From positions 1,178,001-1,242,000 of the forward strand of contig NZ_CP127251.1 of NCBI RefSeq assembly GCF_030285925.1: a DNA stretch of 64,000 nucleotides. The letters run 5' to 3'. The notes beneath the pieces are model-generated. The model saw only the letters and a list, made by a program, of their open reading frames with translations, made no database searches and was not told the origin of the DNA. Shown one piece after another: positions 1 through 8,831 of this stretch (its first letter is position 1; each line of letters begins with the position of its first letter). The stretch is from Devosia sp. YIM 151766. Its GTDB lineage: Bacteria > Pseudomonadota > Alphaproteobacteria > Rhizobiales > Devosiaceae. The position numbers and the translations under genes are program-made.

Positions 1-102
1 CACCACCATCCTCCCTGCGCCCGCTATGTGGAAACGATGGCCTCAATGAAACATGAATTCCAAAGCCGTACAAGATAGAACGTCCATTCTATTTACGGAA
101 TA

Positions 103-939
103 TCACCGGCGCTGCCGCTTCTCGGCCACCGATACGGTCAGCGCCATGGCAAAGGCCATGCTGGCCGATAGCGAGCGGAAGCCGGCATGATCGGCCTCGA
201 CCAGCTCGAACCAGACATCGGCGCATTCGGCCAGCGGCGACAGCGCCGAATCCGTCAGCGCCACCAGCGGAATGCCGTTGCCCGCCAGCGTCCGCGCCTG
301 CATGGCGCTTTCCGGGGCATAGGGCGAAAAGCTCACCGCGAAGCCGGCATCCTTCGGCCCGGCCATGGCCAGCAGGTCGTCGTCTATGCCGGCCTCGGTC
401 CCCACCAATTGGCAGCGCACTTTCAGCTTGCCGAAGGCATAGGCCATATAGGCCGCGATCGGGAACGCGCGCCTTTTGGCGATGAGATAGATCGTTTCGG
501 CCCGCGCCAGGATTTCCGCCGCCCGCTCGAAGGCATCGGGGTCGATGGCGCTTGCCAGCGCATCGAGGCTGGCATGGGCCGCCGCCACGAAGCTGTTGAA
601 GATCGCCGCGCTTTCCTCCGCCTCCACCCCCTCGGCTGCCAGCTTGCGCAGCCTGTCCTCATAGGTCGAGGTCCGCTCCCGCAGCCGGGCGCGAAAAATC
701 TGCTGTAAACCGGAAAATCCCTCGAAGCCGAAGGATTGCGCGAACCGCACCAGCGTCGACGGTTGCACCCCGGCCGCATTTGCAATGCTCGCCGCCGTGC
801 CGAAGGCGATCTCGTCGGGATGATCCAGTGCATAGGCTGCCACCTGCACCAGCCGTTTCGGCAGCGTCGATTTGCGCTCCAGGATAGCGGTCCGCAAGCT
901 GTCGAAATCCGGTGCGGCGATGATGGACAGATCGGGCAA
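103..939 (-). CDS. MurR/RpiR family transcriptional regulator
   Basis: Sugar-phosphate-sensing repressor type. The N-terminal helix-turn-helix (about the first 90 residues, including the stretch IANAAGVQPSTLVRFAQSFG) is followed by a SIS sugar-isomerase domain to the C-terminus. The frame is open back to position 1053, but that longer version would run through the terminator hairpin at 999-1033 and the operator-like repeat at 952-980. I prefer the TTG at 939 (protein begins PDLSIIAAPDF), which has GGAG about 7 bases upstream. It is the last gene of a minus-strand tract after ribN and is separated from it by the terminator. Its sugar ligand cannot be read from sequence. Confidence 0.85.
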   Translation of the reverse strand: MPDLSIIAAPDFDSLRTAILERKSTLPKRLVQVAAYALDHPDEIAFGTAASIANAAGVQPSTLVRFAQSFGFEGFSGLQQIFRARLRERTSTYEDRLRKLAAEGVEAEESAAIFNSFVAAAHASLDALASAIDPDAFERAAEILARAETIYLIAKRRAFPIAAYMAYAFGKLKVRCQLVGTEAGIDDDLLAMAGPKDAGFAVSFSPYAPESAMQARTLAGNGIPLVALTDSALSPLAECADVWFELVEADHAGFRSLSASMAFAMALTVSVAEKRQRR

Positions 940-951
940 AGGCGGGCTCCG

Positions 952-980
952 TTGGAACGTTTGTTCCAGACTTGGAACAG
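952..980 (-). promoter_or_regulatory. Putative RpiR autoregulatory operator (three half-sites)
   Basis: On the plus strand GGAAC (954-958), GTTCC (963-967) and GGAAC (974-978) form two overlapping inverted repeats; the second is TGTTCC-6 nt-GGAACA. They lie just upstream of the preferred start of the RpiR gene, as expected for autoregulation. The link to this regulator is inferred from position only. Confidence 0.45.
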
Positions 981-998
981 AATGGCCTTTTGCGCAAG

Positions 999-1033
999 CA
1001 AAAGGCGAGACGGTCACCCGATCTCGCCTTTTG
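999..1033 (-). terminator. Intrinsic terminator after ribN
   Basis: Perfect 12-bp stem (CAAAAGGCGAGA pairing with TCTCGCCTTTTG) with an 11-nt loop, ending in a T-rich stretch on the minus strand. It lies 45 bases past the ribN stop and before the RpiR start. Confidence 0.7.
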
Positions 1034-1077
1034 CCAGGCTCAAACGCTAACAATCTGTTAGCCGCTCGCTCCGGATT

Positions 1078-2031
1078 CTAGGCCGGTGCCAATTGTTCCG
1101 GCTCGCCTCTGTTCTCCGTCCAGAAGATATAGGCCGAGGCGGCGACGATCATCAGGGCGCCCGGCCAGAACCAGACCGACGGCTCCTGTCCCAGCGCGAT
1201 CCAGGCCACCAGCCCGCCCAGCAACACTTTCACATCCGCGAAGGGTTGCAGATAGGTGGCGTCGGCATCGCGATAGGCAAAGGCCAGCAAATATTGCGCC
1301 GCCGCTGTCAGAGCGCCCAAAAACAGTAACAACCACAAGCCGTTACCTTCCGGCAACGCGAACGGGAAACCCGTCGCCAGCCCCGCCGGCAAGACGCCGC
1401 CCAGCGCATTGACGACCAGCAGAATGGCCAGATGGTTCGGCGTCATCAGCACCAGAAGTGAAATCGTCAGCGTTTCCGGCCGATCACCGCGCAATGTTAG
1501 ATATTTGGTCAAAACGTCGGTCGTGGCCCATAGAGCCGCTGCGACGATCGGCACCAGCGTCAGCCAGCTCAATCCCTCGGCCCCCCCGCCCGAAATGATG
1601 ATCGCCCCGACAAATCCCAGCAAAGCCGCGGAAATCCGGGCTGCCGAGACTTTTTCACCCAGGAACAGCACCGAGCCGATAATGATGAAAAGCGGGCCGG
1701 TGGCCAGCAGCGTCACCATCTGCCAGATCGGCACCCCCACGGCAAAACCATAGACGAAAACATGCACGCCCAGCGCCGAGACGAAGGCCCTGATCTCATG
1801 CGCGATGGGATGTGTGGTGCGTAAATTGCTGAGGCCGATCCGTAGGATAAGCGGCAGCGCCAGGATCGAGGCAATCAGATATTGCCAGAAGGCCATGCCG
1901 GTCGAACTCATGCCGAATTGCCATGGCAGCACCGATTGCAACGTATTGGAGCCGGCAAAGGCAAGGCTTGCCGCCAGCATGAAAAAAGCGCCCGATAGTG
2001 CTGCGTTTCGCGAAGAGGAAATCTGGCTCAT
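1078..2031 (-). CDS. ribN: Riboflavin transporter RibN, DMT/EamA superfamily
   Basis: Inner-membrane protein of about 317 residues with roughly ten hydrophobic segments in the two-repeat EamA layout. RibN proteins of rhizobia and relatives import riboflavin/FMN and are controlled by FMN riboswitches. The assignment here rests on the clear RFN element directly upstream together with the EamA fold. The frame extends to 2175, but that extra N-terminus is translated riboswitch RNA. The ATG at 2031 (MSQISSS) has an AAAGGA ribosome site. Transcription ends at the hairpin 999-1033. Without the riboswitch this would be called only a generic EamA transporter. Confidence 0.88.
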   Translation of the reverse strand: MSQISSSRNAALSGAFFMLAASLAFAGSNTLQSVLPWQFGMSSTGMAFWQYLIASILALPLILRIGLSNLRTTHPIAHEIRAFVSALGVHVFVYGFAVGVPIWQMVTLLATGPLFIIIGSVLFLGEKVSAARISAALLGFVGAIIISGGGAEGLSWLTLVPIVAAALWATTDVLTKYLTLRGDRPETLTISLLVLMTPNHLAILLVVNALGGVLPAGLATGFPFALPEGNGLWLLLFLGALTAAAQYLLAFAYRDADATYLQPFADVKVLLGGLVAWIALGQEPSVWFWPGALMIVAASAYIFWTENRGEPEQLAPA

Positions 2032-2078
2032 TGTCGTCCTTTCCGTAACCAGTTTCCTCAGGGTTACGGGAGACGACA
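2032..2078 (-). promoter_or_regulatory. Ribosome-site-sequestering hairpin (riboswitch expression platform)
   Basis: On the minus strand TGTCGTC (2078-2072) can pair with GACGACA (2038-2032), and inside it CCGTAACC pairs with GGTTACGG. The Shine-Dalgarno AAAGGA and the bases next to the ribN ATG are trapped in or beside the stem. This looks like a translational off-switch downstream of the FMN aptamer. The pairing is seen directly; its use as a switch is inferred. Confidence 0.6.
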
Positions 2079-2133
2079 GGCCGGCAGAGCGCCGCCCAAT
2101 AGGCCGCGCGCGCCCGGCAAGGCGCTTGGTCCC

Positions 2134-2273
2134 GTTCTCTTTCATCCGGACTTTAACCGTCGGCTCCGGAATCACACCGGATCTGCTGACCCCTCGGACC
2201 AGGCCGAAGGCGCTCGCGGGCTTGGCATTTCTGCCTTAACCGCCGGTGGGGAATTTCACCCCGCCCTGAGAAC
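2134..2273 (-). ncRNA. FMN riboswitch (RFN element)
   Basis: Minus strand reads the classic RFN blocks in order: P1 arm GTTCTC, then AGGGCGGGGTGAAATTCCC, ACCGGCGGT, GGTCAGCAGATCCGGTG, CCGACGGTTAAAGTCCGGAT and the closing P1 arm GAGAAC. It lies about 100 bases upstream of ribN and senses FMN to control riboflavin uptake. Confidence 0.95.
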
Positions 2274-2396
2274 AATGCAGGCGAACCTGCATGGAGAACG
2301 TAGGGCAGTGCAGCGGCGGCGACAAGTAAGCACAAGGATGTAACCGCTCTGCATCCCGGCGGCGATGGAATTGCTTTGCCTTTCCGCGCGAAGCTA

Positions 2397-2422
2397 ATTA
2401 AACAAGCATCCACTTGCTTAAT
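2397..2422. promoter_or_regulatory. Imperfect palindrome, likely operator for the MFS gene
   Basis: ATTAAACAAG and CTTGCTTAAT face each other across 6 bases, 10 bases before the MFS start codon. Near-palindromes of this AT-rich type are typical MarR/TetR sites. No adjacent regulator gene is present, so the protein is unknown. Confidence 0.4.
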
Positions 2423-2432
2423 AGGTTCCATC

Positions 2433-3851
2433 ATGTCGGATATTGTCGAAGGCCGCTGGGCCGAAATTTTCGGGCCGCGCTATATCGCGGTCACGACCAT
2501 TCTCGCCCTCGGCGTCACGCTTTTTGCATTCAATGCCTTTCTGTCCTCGGCCGCCCTGCCATCGGCCGTGCACGAATTGGGCGGGCTGGAGATCATTTCC
2601 TGGGCCACCACGCTTTATCTGGTCTTCGCCATCGTGGGCGGCGCGGCGGCAGCGCTGCTGAAGCGCCGATTGGGCTCGCGCGGCTCGCTGATCGGTCTCG
2701 CCACAGTTTTCCTGGCGGGAACGCTGATCGCGGCCTTTGCCGGGGACATGAACCAGGTTCTCGTCGGACGTTCCATTCAGGGTTTTGGCGAAGGGGTGGT
2801 CGCCGCCCTGTGTTTCGCCTTGATTCCCGAATTGTTTCCGAGCCGCCTCGTGCCCAAGGTCTTCGGCATGCAGGCCATCGTGTGGGCAGTGGCCGCCTTT
2901 GGCGGTCCCGCCGGGGCAGGGGCCCTGACCGAGCTGATTTCCTGGCGCGCCGCCTTCTTCATCAACGTGCCTTTCGTGCTGATTTTCGTGACCATGGTGC
3001 TGCTGGTGGTGCCGCGCGGCGAAAAGCCGACGGACAAGCATGGCTTTCCCGGGCTGCGCCTGCTCGCCATCGGCGCCGGCACCATGCTTGTGGCGCTGGC
3101 GGCCGTTGCCGAGCCGCTCCAGGCCGTCCTGTTGCTGGTCGCCGCCGCCATCCTTTTGACGGCCGCCGTCTGGCTGGATCGGCGCTCCGTTGAACGGCTG
3201 ATGCCGCCCGATGCGTTCTCGTTGCGCACCGCCGTCGGCTCGGGTCTCTGGGTTTTTCTGCTGATGCCGGTCGCCGGCGCCGCCTCGGCGGTTTATCTCA
3301 TCATGCTGTTGCAGCAGCTCTGGGGCTATGGCCCGACCCAGGCGGCCATTACCGCCGCCGTTATGTCGGTTGCCTGGAGCCTCTCCTCGATCCTGGCCGC
3401 CAATGCCCGCCAGCGCTCCACCAGGCGCATTCTGATCCGCTCCGGCCCCTTATCGCTGGCCGCCGGCCTGATTCTGGTGCTGATTGGGTTGGAATGGACA
3501 CAATTGCCGATTTTGCTGATCGGCCAGGTGCTGACCGGCCTGGGCTTCGGCATGTCCAACGGCTACATCATGCTCACCATCATGGAAGCCAGCAGCGACG
3601 GCGAGCGCGACCGTACTTCGGCGCTATTGCCCACCACCCAATCGGCCGGCAATGCCCTGGGTGCGGCGCTGGCCGGTGTGGCCGCCAATGCCGCCGGCTA
3701 TGCCCATGCCACGGAAAGCGGGCATATCCTGGCTTCTATCGTGCCGCTTTTCATCATGGCGGCGGCGTTCGCCATGCTGGCCTTCGTGGCGGCCCTCAGA
3801 ATGGTGCAATTGGCCAAAGCCACGCCGCTGGCCACCTTTGCTCAGGAATAA
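2433..3851 (+). CDS. MFS transporter (DHA2/EmrB-like drug exporter type)
   Basis: Inner-membrane secondary transporter of about 472 residues with many hydrophobic segments. The motif RRLGSRG after the second segment is a typical MFS loop. The overall size and layout fit multidrug-type exporters rather than sugar importers. Start chosen at ATG 2433 (MSDIVEGRW); the open frame begins at 2376 but that part overlaps the palindrome 2397-2422. It is divergent from the ribN riboswitch unit. The substrate is unknown. Confidence 0.85.
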   Translation: MSDIVEGRWAEIFGPRYIAVTTILALGVTLFAFNAFLSSAALPSAVHELGGLEIISWATTLYLVFAIVGGAAAALLKRRLGSRGSLIGLATVFLAGTLIAAFAGDMNQVLVGRSIQGFGEGVVAALCFALIPELFPSRLVPKVFGMQAIVWAVAAFGGPAGAGALTELISWRAAFFINVPFVLIFVTMVLLVVPRGEKPTDKHGFPGLRLLAIGAGTMLVALAAVAEPLQAVLLLVAAAILLTAAVWLDRRSVERLMPPDAFSLRTAVGSGLWVFLLMPVAGAASAVYLIMLLQQLWGYGPTQAAITAAVMSVAWSLSSILAANARQRSTRRILIRSGPLSLAAGLILVLIGLEWTQLPILLIGQVLTGLGFGMSNGYIMLTIMEASSDGERDRTSALLPTTQSAGNALGAALAGVAANAAGYAHATESGHILASIVPLFIMAAAFAMLAFVAALRMVQLAKATPLATFAQE

Positions 3852-3860
3852 TTCCGAAAC

Positions 3861-3888
3861 AAAAAAGCCCCGGTTTGCGCCGGGGCTT
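3861..3888 (-). terminator. Terminator of the oxidoreductase fusion gene (may act both ways)
   Basis: Stem AAGCCCCGG / CCGGGGCTT with a 6-nt loop. On the minus strand it is followed by six T residues, 22 bases after the stop of the gene at 3911. It also sits just after the MFS stop. Confidence 0.8.
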
Positions 3889-3910
3889 GACGTTGCATGG
3901 GTAAGACCGC

Positions 3911-5914
3911 TCAGCCCTGTTCGAGCCATTGCACCTGTTCGGGCGTTAGCTGGATTTCGAAGGCCCTGAGGCTGTCCTCAAGCTCCATCAGCCGGCGCGG
4001 GCCGATCAGCGGGACGCTGGGGAAAGGCTGGGCCAGCACATAGGCCAGCGCCACGTGGATCGGCGAAAGACCGAGCTTGCCGGCCAGTTCGATCGCCCGG
4101 TCGCGGCGGCCGAAATTCTGCTCGTTGTACCAGACGCGGACCAATTCATCATTGTCGCGCTTGTCCCGGCCGGCGAGGTCGGTGAAGAAGCCGCGCGCCT
4201 GGCTGGACCAGGAGAAATTGGTGACCTGCCGGTCGGTCAGCCATTGCTTGAAGTCCGGCGTCGCGGCAGTGACGCACCCGTCCCAGATCGGATCGAGCAT
4301 TTCGGCCAGGGCGAAATTGTTGGAGAGGGCCTGTGGCGGCGTCTTGCCATTGGCCTTGGCATAGTCGATGGCCTGGTCCATGCGCTCCTTGGTCCAGTTC
4401 GAGCCGCCATAGGGCCCCCGGATGCGGCCGGCCCTGACCTCGGCGTCCATGGCGTCGACGAACTCGCCCACCGGCACGTCCATATTGTCGCGATGCATGA
4501 AATAGACGTCGACATAATCCGTCTGCAGGCGGTCGAGCGATTGCGTCAATTGCCTGCCGATGACATCGGGATAGACCAGCGGCGAATGCGCGCCTTTGCC
4601 GATCAGCACCGTCTCTTCGCGGACGCCGCTTCTTTTTTGCCAGTCGCCGAACAGCTTTTCGGTATAGCCACCAGCATAGATATAGGCGGTGTCGAAGACA
4701 TTGCCGCCGCGTTCCCAGAACGCGTCGAGCAGGATGGCGCCCGAGGCGAATGTGTGGAAGTCCTCGAAGCCAAGCGCCACGGCAGAAGCCTGCTTTGACA
4801 GGCCCGGAATCGACCGCTTGGGAATAATGCCGCTATTGGCGCCCAGCGGGCGATTGTCGAGCGTTCTGGTCCGGACATGTGGTTTTTCGACCGAGAATTC
4901 GATCCCGGCATCGGCGCGCCATTTGTCGAGCACGCGCAGATTGCCCAATGTATCGTTCCAGCTCATGCCCGGCGCGCCAAATTCCTGCCGGCCTTCGAGA
5001 ATGGCGAGCGAGGCCGCTTCGGCTTCGAACGAATAGACATGGGCCGTTTCGTTGACGCTGATAGTCTCGGTCTGGCCATTCTTGATAACGTCGATCCTGC
5101 CCAGGCCCTGGTCGCGATTGCCGCCGGCGAACCAGAAATCCGGCACCTCGATCCGGCCATCCGCGCCGTGGATGCGCAGCACATTGTCGAGATTGGCCAT
5201 CACCGCGCAGGAAACCTGCGCGACGATGCCGTTTTCGAAGGTGAGCATGGCCGCCGCCCAATCATCGGTGCCTTCGGCATTGAGATGGGCCGTCCCTGCG
5301 ACCCTGACCGGATCGGCAAAGGGCCTGCCCGTCGCGGCCCCCGCCAGCAGGCGGACCATCGAGACCGGATAACACCCCACATCCATGATGCCGCCCCCCG
5401 CCAGTTCGGAGGCGAACAGACGGTGCTGCGGCTGGAATTTCCCCATCGAGAAGCCAAAGCTCGACTGGATCATCCGCACGTCGCCGATCACGCCCGAGCG
5501 CACCAATTCGATGATCTTGGCGGTCTGCGGATGCAGACGATACATGAAGGCTTCGCCGGCGAAGGTGCCGGCCTGGCGGTGCGTGTGGAAAACCGCGTCG
5601 GCCTCATGTGCCGACAGCGCCAATGGTTTTTCCACCAGCGCGTGCTTGCCGGCCCTGGCGGCCTTGATGGCCCATTCGGCATGGCCGGTATGAGGCACCG
5701 CAATATAGACCGCGTCGATGTCCTGATCCGCCAGCAAGGCTTCATAGCCCTTGACGATGCGGATGCCGGGAAAGTCCTCGGACAGGCCCGGCCTGTCGGG
5801 ATTGCGCGTGGCGATTGCCGCGAGCACGCCATGCTCGCTGCCTTCAAGCCCGCCGCGGAATGCCTTGGCGATGCTGCCGGGGCCGATAATGCCCCAGCGG
5901 ATTTTCGAAGTCAT
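3911..5914 (-). CDS. Fusion: Gfo/Idh/MocA dehydrogenase + aldo/keto reductase
   Basis: Two oxidoreductases in one 667-residue chain. Residues 1-340 are a Gfo/Idh/MocA NAD(P) sugar dehydrogenase: Rossmann GIIGPGSIAKAF at 8-19 and EKPLAL at 95-100. Residues about 350-667 are an aldo/keto reductase barrel with the full catalytic tetrad visible: Asp408 and Tyr413 (FDTAYIY), Lys440 (IGKGAH), His474 (YFMHRD). There is no stop or frameshift between them. It has its own AGGA ribosome site and is last in the sugar ABC operon, across an inverted repeat. This suggests successive redox steps on the imported sugar. The exact substrate cannot be told. Confidence 0.9.
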   Translation of the reverse strand: MTSKIRWGIIGPGSIAKAFRGGLEGSEHGVLAAIATRNPDRPGLSEDFPGIRIVKGYEALLADQDIDAVYIAVPHTGHAEWAIKAARAGKHALVEKPLALSAHEADAVFHTHRQAGTFAGEAFMYRLHPQTAKIIELVRSGVIGDVRMIQSSFGFSMGKFQPQHRLFASELAGGGIMDVGCYPVSMVRLLAGAATGRPFADPVRVAGTAHLNAEGTDDWAAAMLTFENGIVAQVSCAVMANLDNVLRIHGADGRIEVPDFWFAGGNRDQGLGRIDVIKNGQTETISVNETAHVYSFEAEAASLAILEGRQEFGAPGMSWNDTLGNLRVLDKWRADAGIEFSVEKPHVRTRTLDNRPLGANSGIIPKRSIPGLSKQASAVALGFEDFHTFASGAILLDAFWERGGNVFDTAYIYAGGYTEKLFGDWQKRSGVREETVLIGKGAHSPLVYPDVIGRQLTQSLDRLQTDYVDVYFMHRDNMDVPVGEFVDAMDAEVRAGRIRGPYGGSNWTKERMDQAIDYAKANGKTPPQALSNNFALAEMLDPIWDGCVTAATPDFKQWLTDRQVTNFSWSSQARGFFTDLAGRDKRDNDELVRVWYNEQNFGRRDRAIELAGKLGLSPIHVALAYVLAQPFPSVPLIGPRRLMELEDSLRAFEIQLTPEQVQWLEQG

Positions 5915-5932
5915 TTTGTGGTCCTATCAGTG

Positions 5933-6020
5933 GACCTCATCCTGAGCTTGTCGAGGGACGAGGTCGTGGCACGATCTGCTGGTGGATGACCTCGTGGTTC
6001 GACAAGCTCACCATGAGGTC
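5933..6020. repeat. Intergenic inverted repeat (REP/BIME-like)
   Basis: Two 33-base arms, 5933-5965 and 5988-6020, are near-perfect inverted copies starting and ending GACCTC/GAGGTC with the core GAGCTTGTCGA. A 22-base spacer separates them. It lies between the ABC ATPase and the fusion gene. It has no coding potential and probably forms a long RNA hairpin. Confidence 0.75.
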
Positions 6021-6039
6021 TCGGAGCGGGTAGGGCGGT

Positions 6040-7119
6040 CTAGCGAAGTCGCCGGCCCTGGTGGTCGAATAAATAGGTTTTGTCGGGATCGATGGAGACG
6101 GTGATGTTTTCGGCGCTGTCCTCGTGGCGTGAATCCTCGCGCTCGATGATCAGCGGATCGCCATCGGTGCGGGCATAGACATAGCTGGTGGTGCCCAAGT
6201 GCTCGGCCACGTCGATCTCCACATTGAGGTCAGCCGCGCCGGCGCCGGCTGCGCCAAAGTGCTCGGGCCGGACGCCCAGGGTCACGTCCTCTCCCACCTC
6301 CGCCGTGGTAATCGGGAGAGTGAGCCGGACATCGGCAAATTGGGGCAGTGAGACAACGATGCCCGCAGGCGATTTCTCGACCACTTTCGCGGCGATGAAA
6401 TTCATTCTGGGCGACCCGATGAAGCCGGCCACGAACTGATTGGCCGGATCGTCGTAAAGATCGAGAGGCCGCCCGGTCTGCTCGACGATACCGTCGCGCA
6501 GCACCACGATCTTGTCGGCCAGCGTCATCGCTTCCACCTGGTCGTGGGTTACATAGATGATGGTGGTCTGCAATTCCTTGTGCAGCCGCGCCAGCTCGAT
6601 CCGCATATGGACGCGCAATTCGGCGTCGAGATTGGACAGCGGTTCGTCGAACAGGAACACCTCCGGCTGGCGGACAATGGCGCGCCCGATGGCCACGCGC
6701 TGGCGCTGTCCGCCGGACAATTGCTTGGGATAGCGGTCCAGCAACGGCTCCAGCGCCAGAATGCGGGCGGCATGCTCGACCTGCCGGGCGATCTCGTCCT
6801 TGGGCACTTTGGCGAAACGCAGGGCAAAGCCCATATTCTCGCGCACCGTCATATGCGGGTAGAGCGCATAGGTCTGGAATACCATGGCGACGCCGCGCTT
6901 GGACGGATCGACATCGTTCATCCGCTGGCCGCCGATTTCCAGCTCGCCGTCGCTGATCGCCTCCAGCCCGGCGATCATGCGCAGCAGGGTGGATTTTCCG
7001 CAGCCTGACGGGCCGACGAACACCACGAATTCCTTGGCCTCGATGTCGAGGTCCACCCCCTTGATGACTTCGATCGTGCCGAAGGACTTGCGAACGCCGC
7101 TAAGCTTCACGCTGCTCAT
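6040..7119 (-). CDS. Sugar ABC transporter ATPase, UgpC/MsmK type
   Basis: Cytoplasmic ATP-hydrolysing subunit, 359 residues. Visible motifs in order: Walker A GPSGCGKST (about 36-44), signature LSGGQRQR, Walker B VFLFDEPLSNLD, switch THDQVEAM, then a C-terminal TOBE/OB region of about 120 residues. This layout is typical of CUT1 carbohydrate importers. It follows the two permeases by 12 bases. Confidence 0.93.
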   Translation of the reverse strand: MSSVKLSGVRKSFGTIEVIKGVDLDIEAKEFVVFVGPSGCGKSTLLRMIAGLEAISDGELEIGGQRMNDVDPSKRGVAMVFQTYALYPHMTVRENMGFALRFAKVPKDEIARQVEHAARILALEPLLDRYPKQLSGGQRQRVAIGRAIVRQPEVFLFDEPLSNLDAELRVHMRIELARLHKELQTTIIYVTHDQVEAMTLADKIVVLRDGIVEQTGRPLDLYDDPANQFVAGFIGSPRMNFIAAKVVEKSPAGIVVSLPQFADVRLTLPITTAEVGEDVTLGVRPEHFGAAGAGAADLNVEIDVAEHLGTTSYVYARTDGDPLIIEREDSRHEDSAENITVSIDPDKTYLFDHQGRRLR

Positions 7120-7131
7120 GGATGTTGCACC

Positions 7132-7950
7132 TTATTTGACCGCGCCCAGCATGCCTTCGACGAAGCGGCGCTGGAGCAGGAAGAAAATGATGAGAGTGGG
7201 CAGGGTGGCGAAGATGGCGCCGACCATGACGACGCCCCAATCGGGCGTATAGGCGGAGGTGAGACCGGCCACCACCAGGGTCAGCGTCTTCATTTCGTTG
7301 GTTTGCAGCACGATGAGCGGCCAGAGGTAATTGTTCCAGTTCGCCATGAAGACGATGATGGTGGCGGCGGCATAGGTCGAGCGCATTACCGGCATATAGA
7401 CATAGAAGAAAATCTGCCATTCCTTCAGCCCGTCGATCTTGGCCGCATCGCGCAATTCATGCGGGAAGGCTTTCGTCACCTGGCGGAAATAGAAGATGAT
7501 GAAGACCGAGGCGATCGACGGCAGGATGATCGCCTGGAACGTGTTGATCAGCTTGAAATTGGCCATCATGATGAACAGCGGGATCATCAGGGCGGCGAAC
7601 GGGATCGACAGCATCAGCAGCATGCCGGCGAAAATCCGTTCGCGGATCCGCGAGCGGAAAATCTCGAAACCGTAACCGGCCAGTGACGAGACCAGCAGCG
7701 TCAGGATCGTGCCGACGCCGGCGATGAAGAACGAGTTGAACAGGATTCTCGGCATGTCGACGGAAGTGAAGAACGTGCTGAAATTCTCCAGCAGCGCCAG
7801 GCCGGGACTGGCCTTGCCCTTGAGGATGTCGGCCGAACTATTGGTGGCGCCGATCAGCATCCAGAAGAAGGGGAAGACGGAGATGAAGGCGGCCAGCGAC
7901 AGCAAGACATATTGGGCGCCACGGCCGAGAAGGGCGACTGGATTGCTCAT
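7132..7950 (-). CDS. Sugar ABC transporter permease, MalG-like
   Basis: Integral membrane subunit of 272 residues with six predicted segments. The ATPase-coupling EAA loop reads ELRDAAKIDGLKEWQIF. Its start overlaps the stop of the upstream permease by 4 bases (ATGA), implying coupled translation. The C-terminal MLGAVK ending is typical of MalG-type permeases. Confidence 0.92.
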   Translation of the reverse strand: MSNPVALLGRGAQYVLLSLAAFISVFPFFWMLIGATNSSADILKGKASPGLALLENFSTFFTSVDMPRILFNSFFIAGVGTILTLLVSSLAGYGFEIFRSRIRERIFAGMLLMLSIPFAALMIPLFIMMANFKLINTFQAIILPSIASVFIIFYFRQVTKAFPHELRDAAKIDGLKEWQIFFYVYMPVMRSTYAAATIIVFMANWNNYLWPLIVLQTNEMKTLTLVVAGLTSAYTPDWGVVMVGAIFATLPTLIIFFLLQRRFVEGMLGAVK

Positions 7951-8831
7951 GCCCGACGATCCTTCGCCACGAGGAACTGAATGATGGTGAGGATCGCCAC
8001 CAGCACCACGATCACGTAGGAAACGGTCGCGGCATAGCCGAAGCTGGGCATGAACCTGAAGCTCAGATTGTAGATGTAGAGCGACAGCGTCAGCGTCGCG
8101 TCGGAGGGGCCGCCCTGGGTCAGCAGGTTGGGCTCGTCGAACAATTGCAGCGTGCCGATGGTGGAAATGACCGTGGTGAACAGAATAACGGGCCGCAGCA
8201 TCGGCACGGTGATGTGCCAGAAGCGCGCCCAGGCGGGTACGCCATCGATCCTGGCCGCTTCATAGATCGAGCGGTCGATGTTCTGCATCGCGGCCAGATA
8301 GAAGATCATGTTGTAGCCGGTCCACCGCCAGGTGATGGCCGAAATGATCACGACCTTGGCCCAGAAAGGATCGGCCAGCCACGGAATAGGGCTGCCGATG
8401 ATCCCGATACCCATCAGCATCTGGTTGATGATGCCGTCCTGCGCGAACATGGAGCGGAACACCACCGAATAGGCGACCAGCGAGGTGACGCAGGGCAGGA
8501 AGATGGCGGTGCGGAACCAGGAGCGCCCCCATAGCCGGCTGTCATTGAGGGCATTGGCGAACAGCAGGGCCAGGATCAGCATGATCGGCACCTGGATCGC
8601 CAGGAAGGTCAGGGTATTGGTCAGGGCCCGCAGGAATACCGGGTCCTGCGTCAGGCGCATTATATTGGTGAAACCCCCGAAGCTGAAGGCCATGCCGCGA
8701 CCGGTCTGGAAGCTCATCCAGAGCGACCACAGGATCGGATAGATCATGAATATGCCGAGCAATATCAGGGCAGGCATGATGAATGCCCAGCCATTGATCT
8801 GTTCGCTGCGTGCGATTTGCGATTGCGCCAC
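7947..8831 (-). CDS. Sugar ABC transporter permease, MalF-like
   Basis: Integral membrane subunit of 294 residues, six segments, EAA loop EAARIDGVPAWARFWHITVP. The start is GTG at 8831 with a G-rich ribosome site (GAGGGGG) about 7 bases upstream. It pairs with the following MalG-like permease and sits downstream of the binding-protein gene across two strong hairpins. Confidence 0.92.
   Translation of the reverse strand: MAQSQIARSEQINGWAFIMPALILLGIFMIYPILWSLWMSFQTGRGMAFSFGGFTNIMRLTQDPVFLRALTNTLTFLAIQVPIMLILALLFANALNDSRLWGRSWFRTAIFLPCVTSLVAYSVVFRSMFAQDGIINQMLMGIGIIGSPIPWLADPFWAKVVIISAITWRWTGYNMIFYLAAMQNIDRSIYEAARIDGVPAWARFWHITVPMLRPVILFTTVISTIGTLQLFDEPNLLTQGGPSDATLTLSLYIYNLSFRFMPSFGYAATVSYVIVVLVAILTIIQFLVAKDRRA

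Noticed and set aside
2153-2434. A short protein upstream of ribN
   Set aside because: The frame is the FMN riboswitch read as protein.
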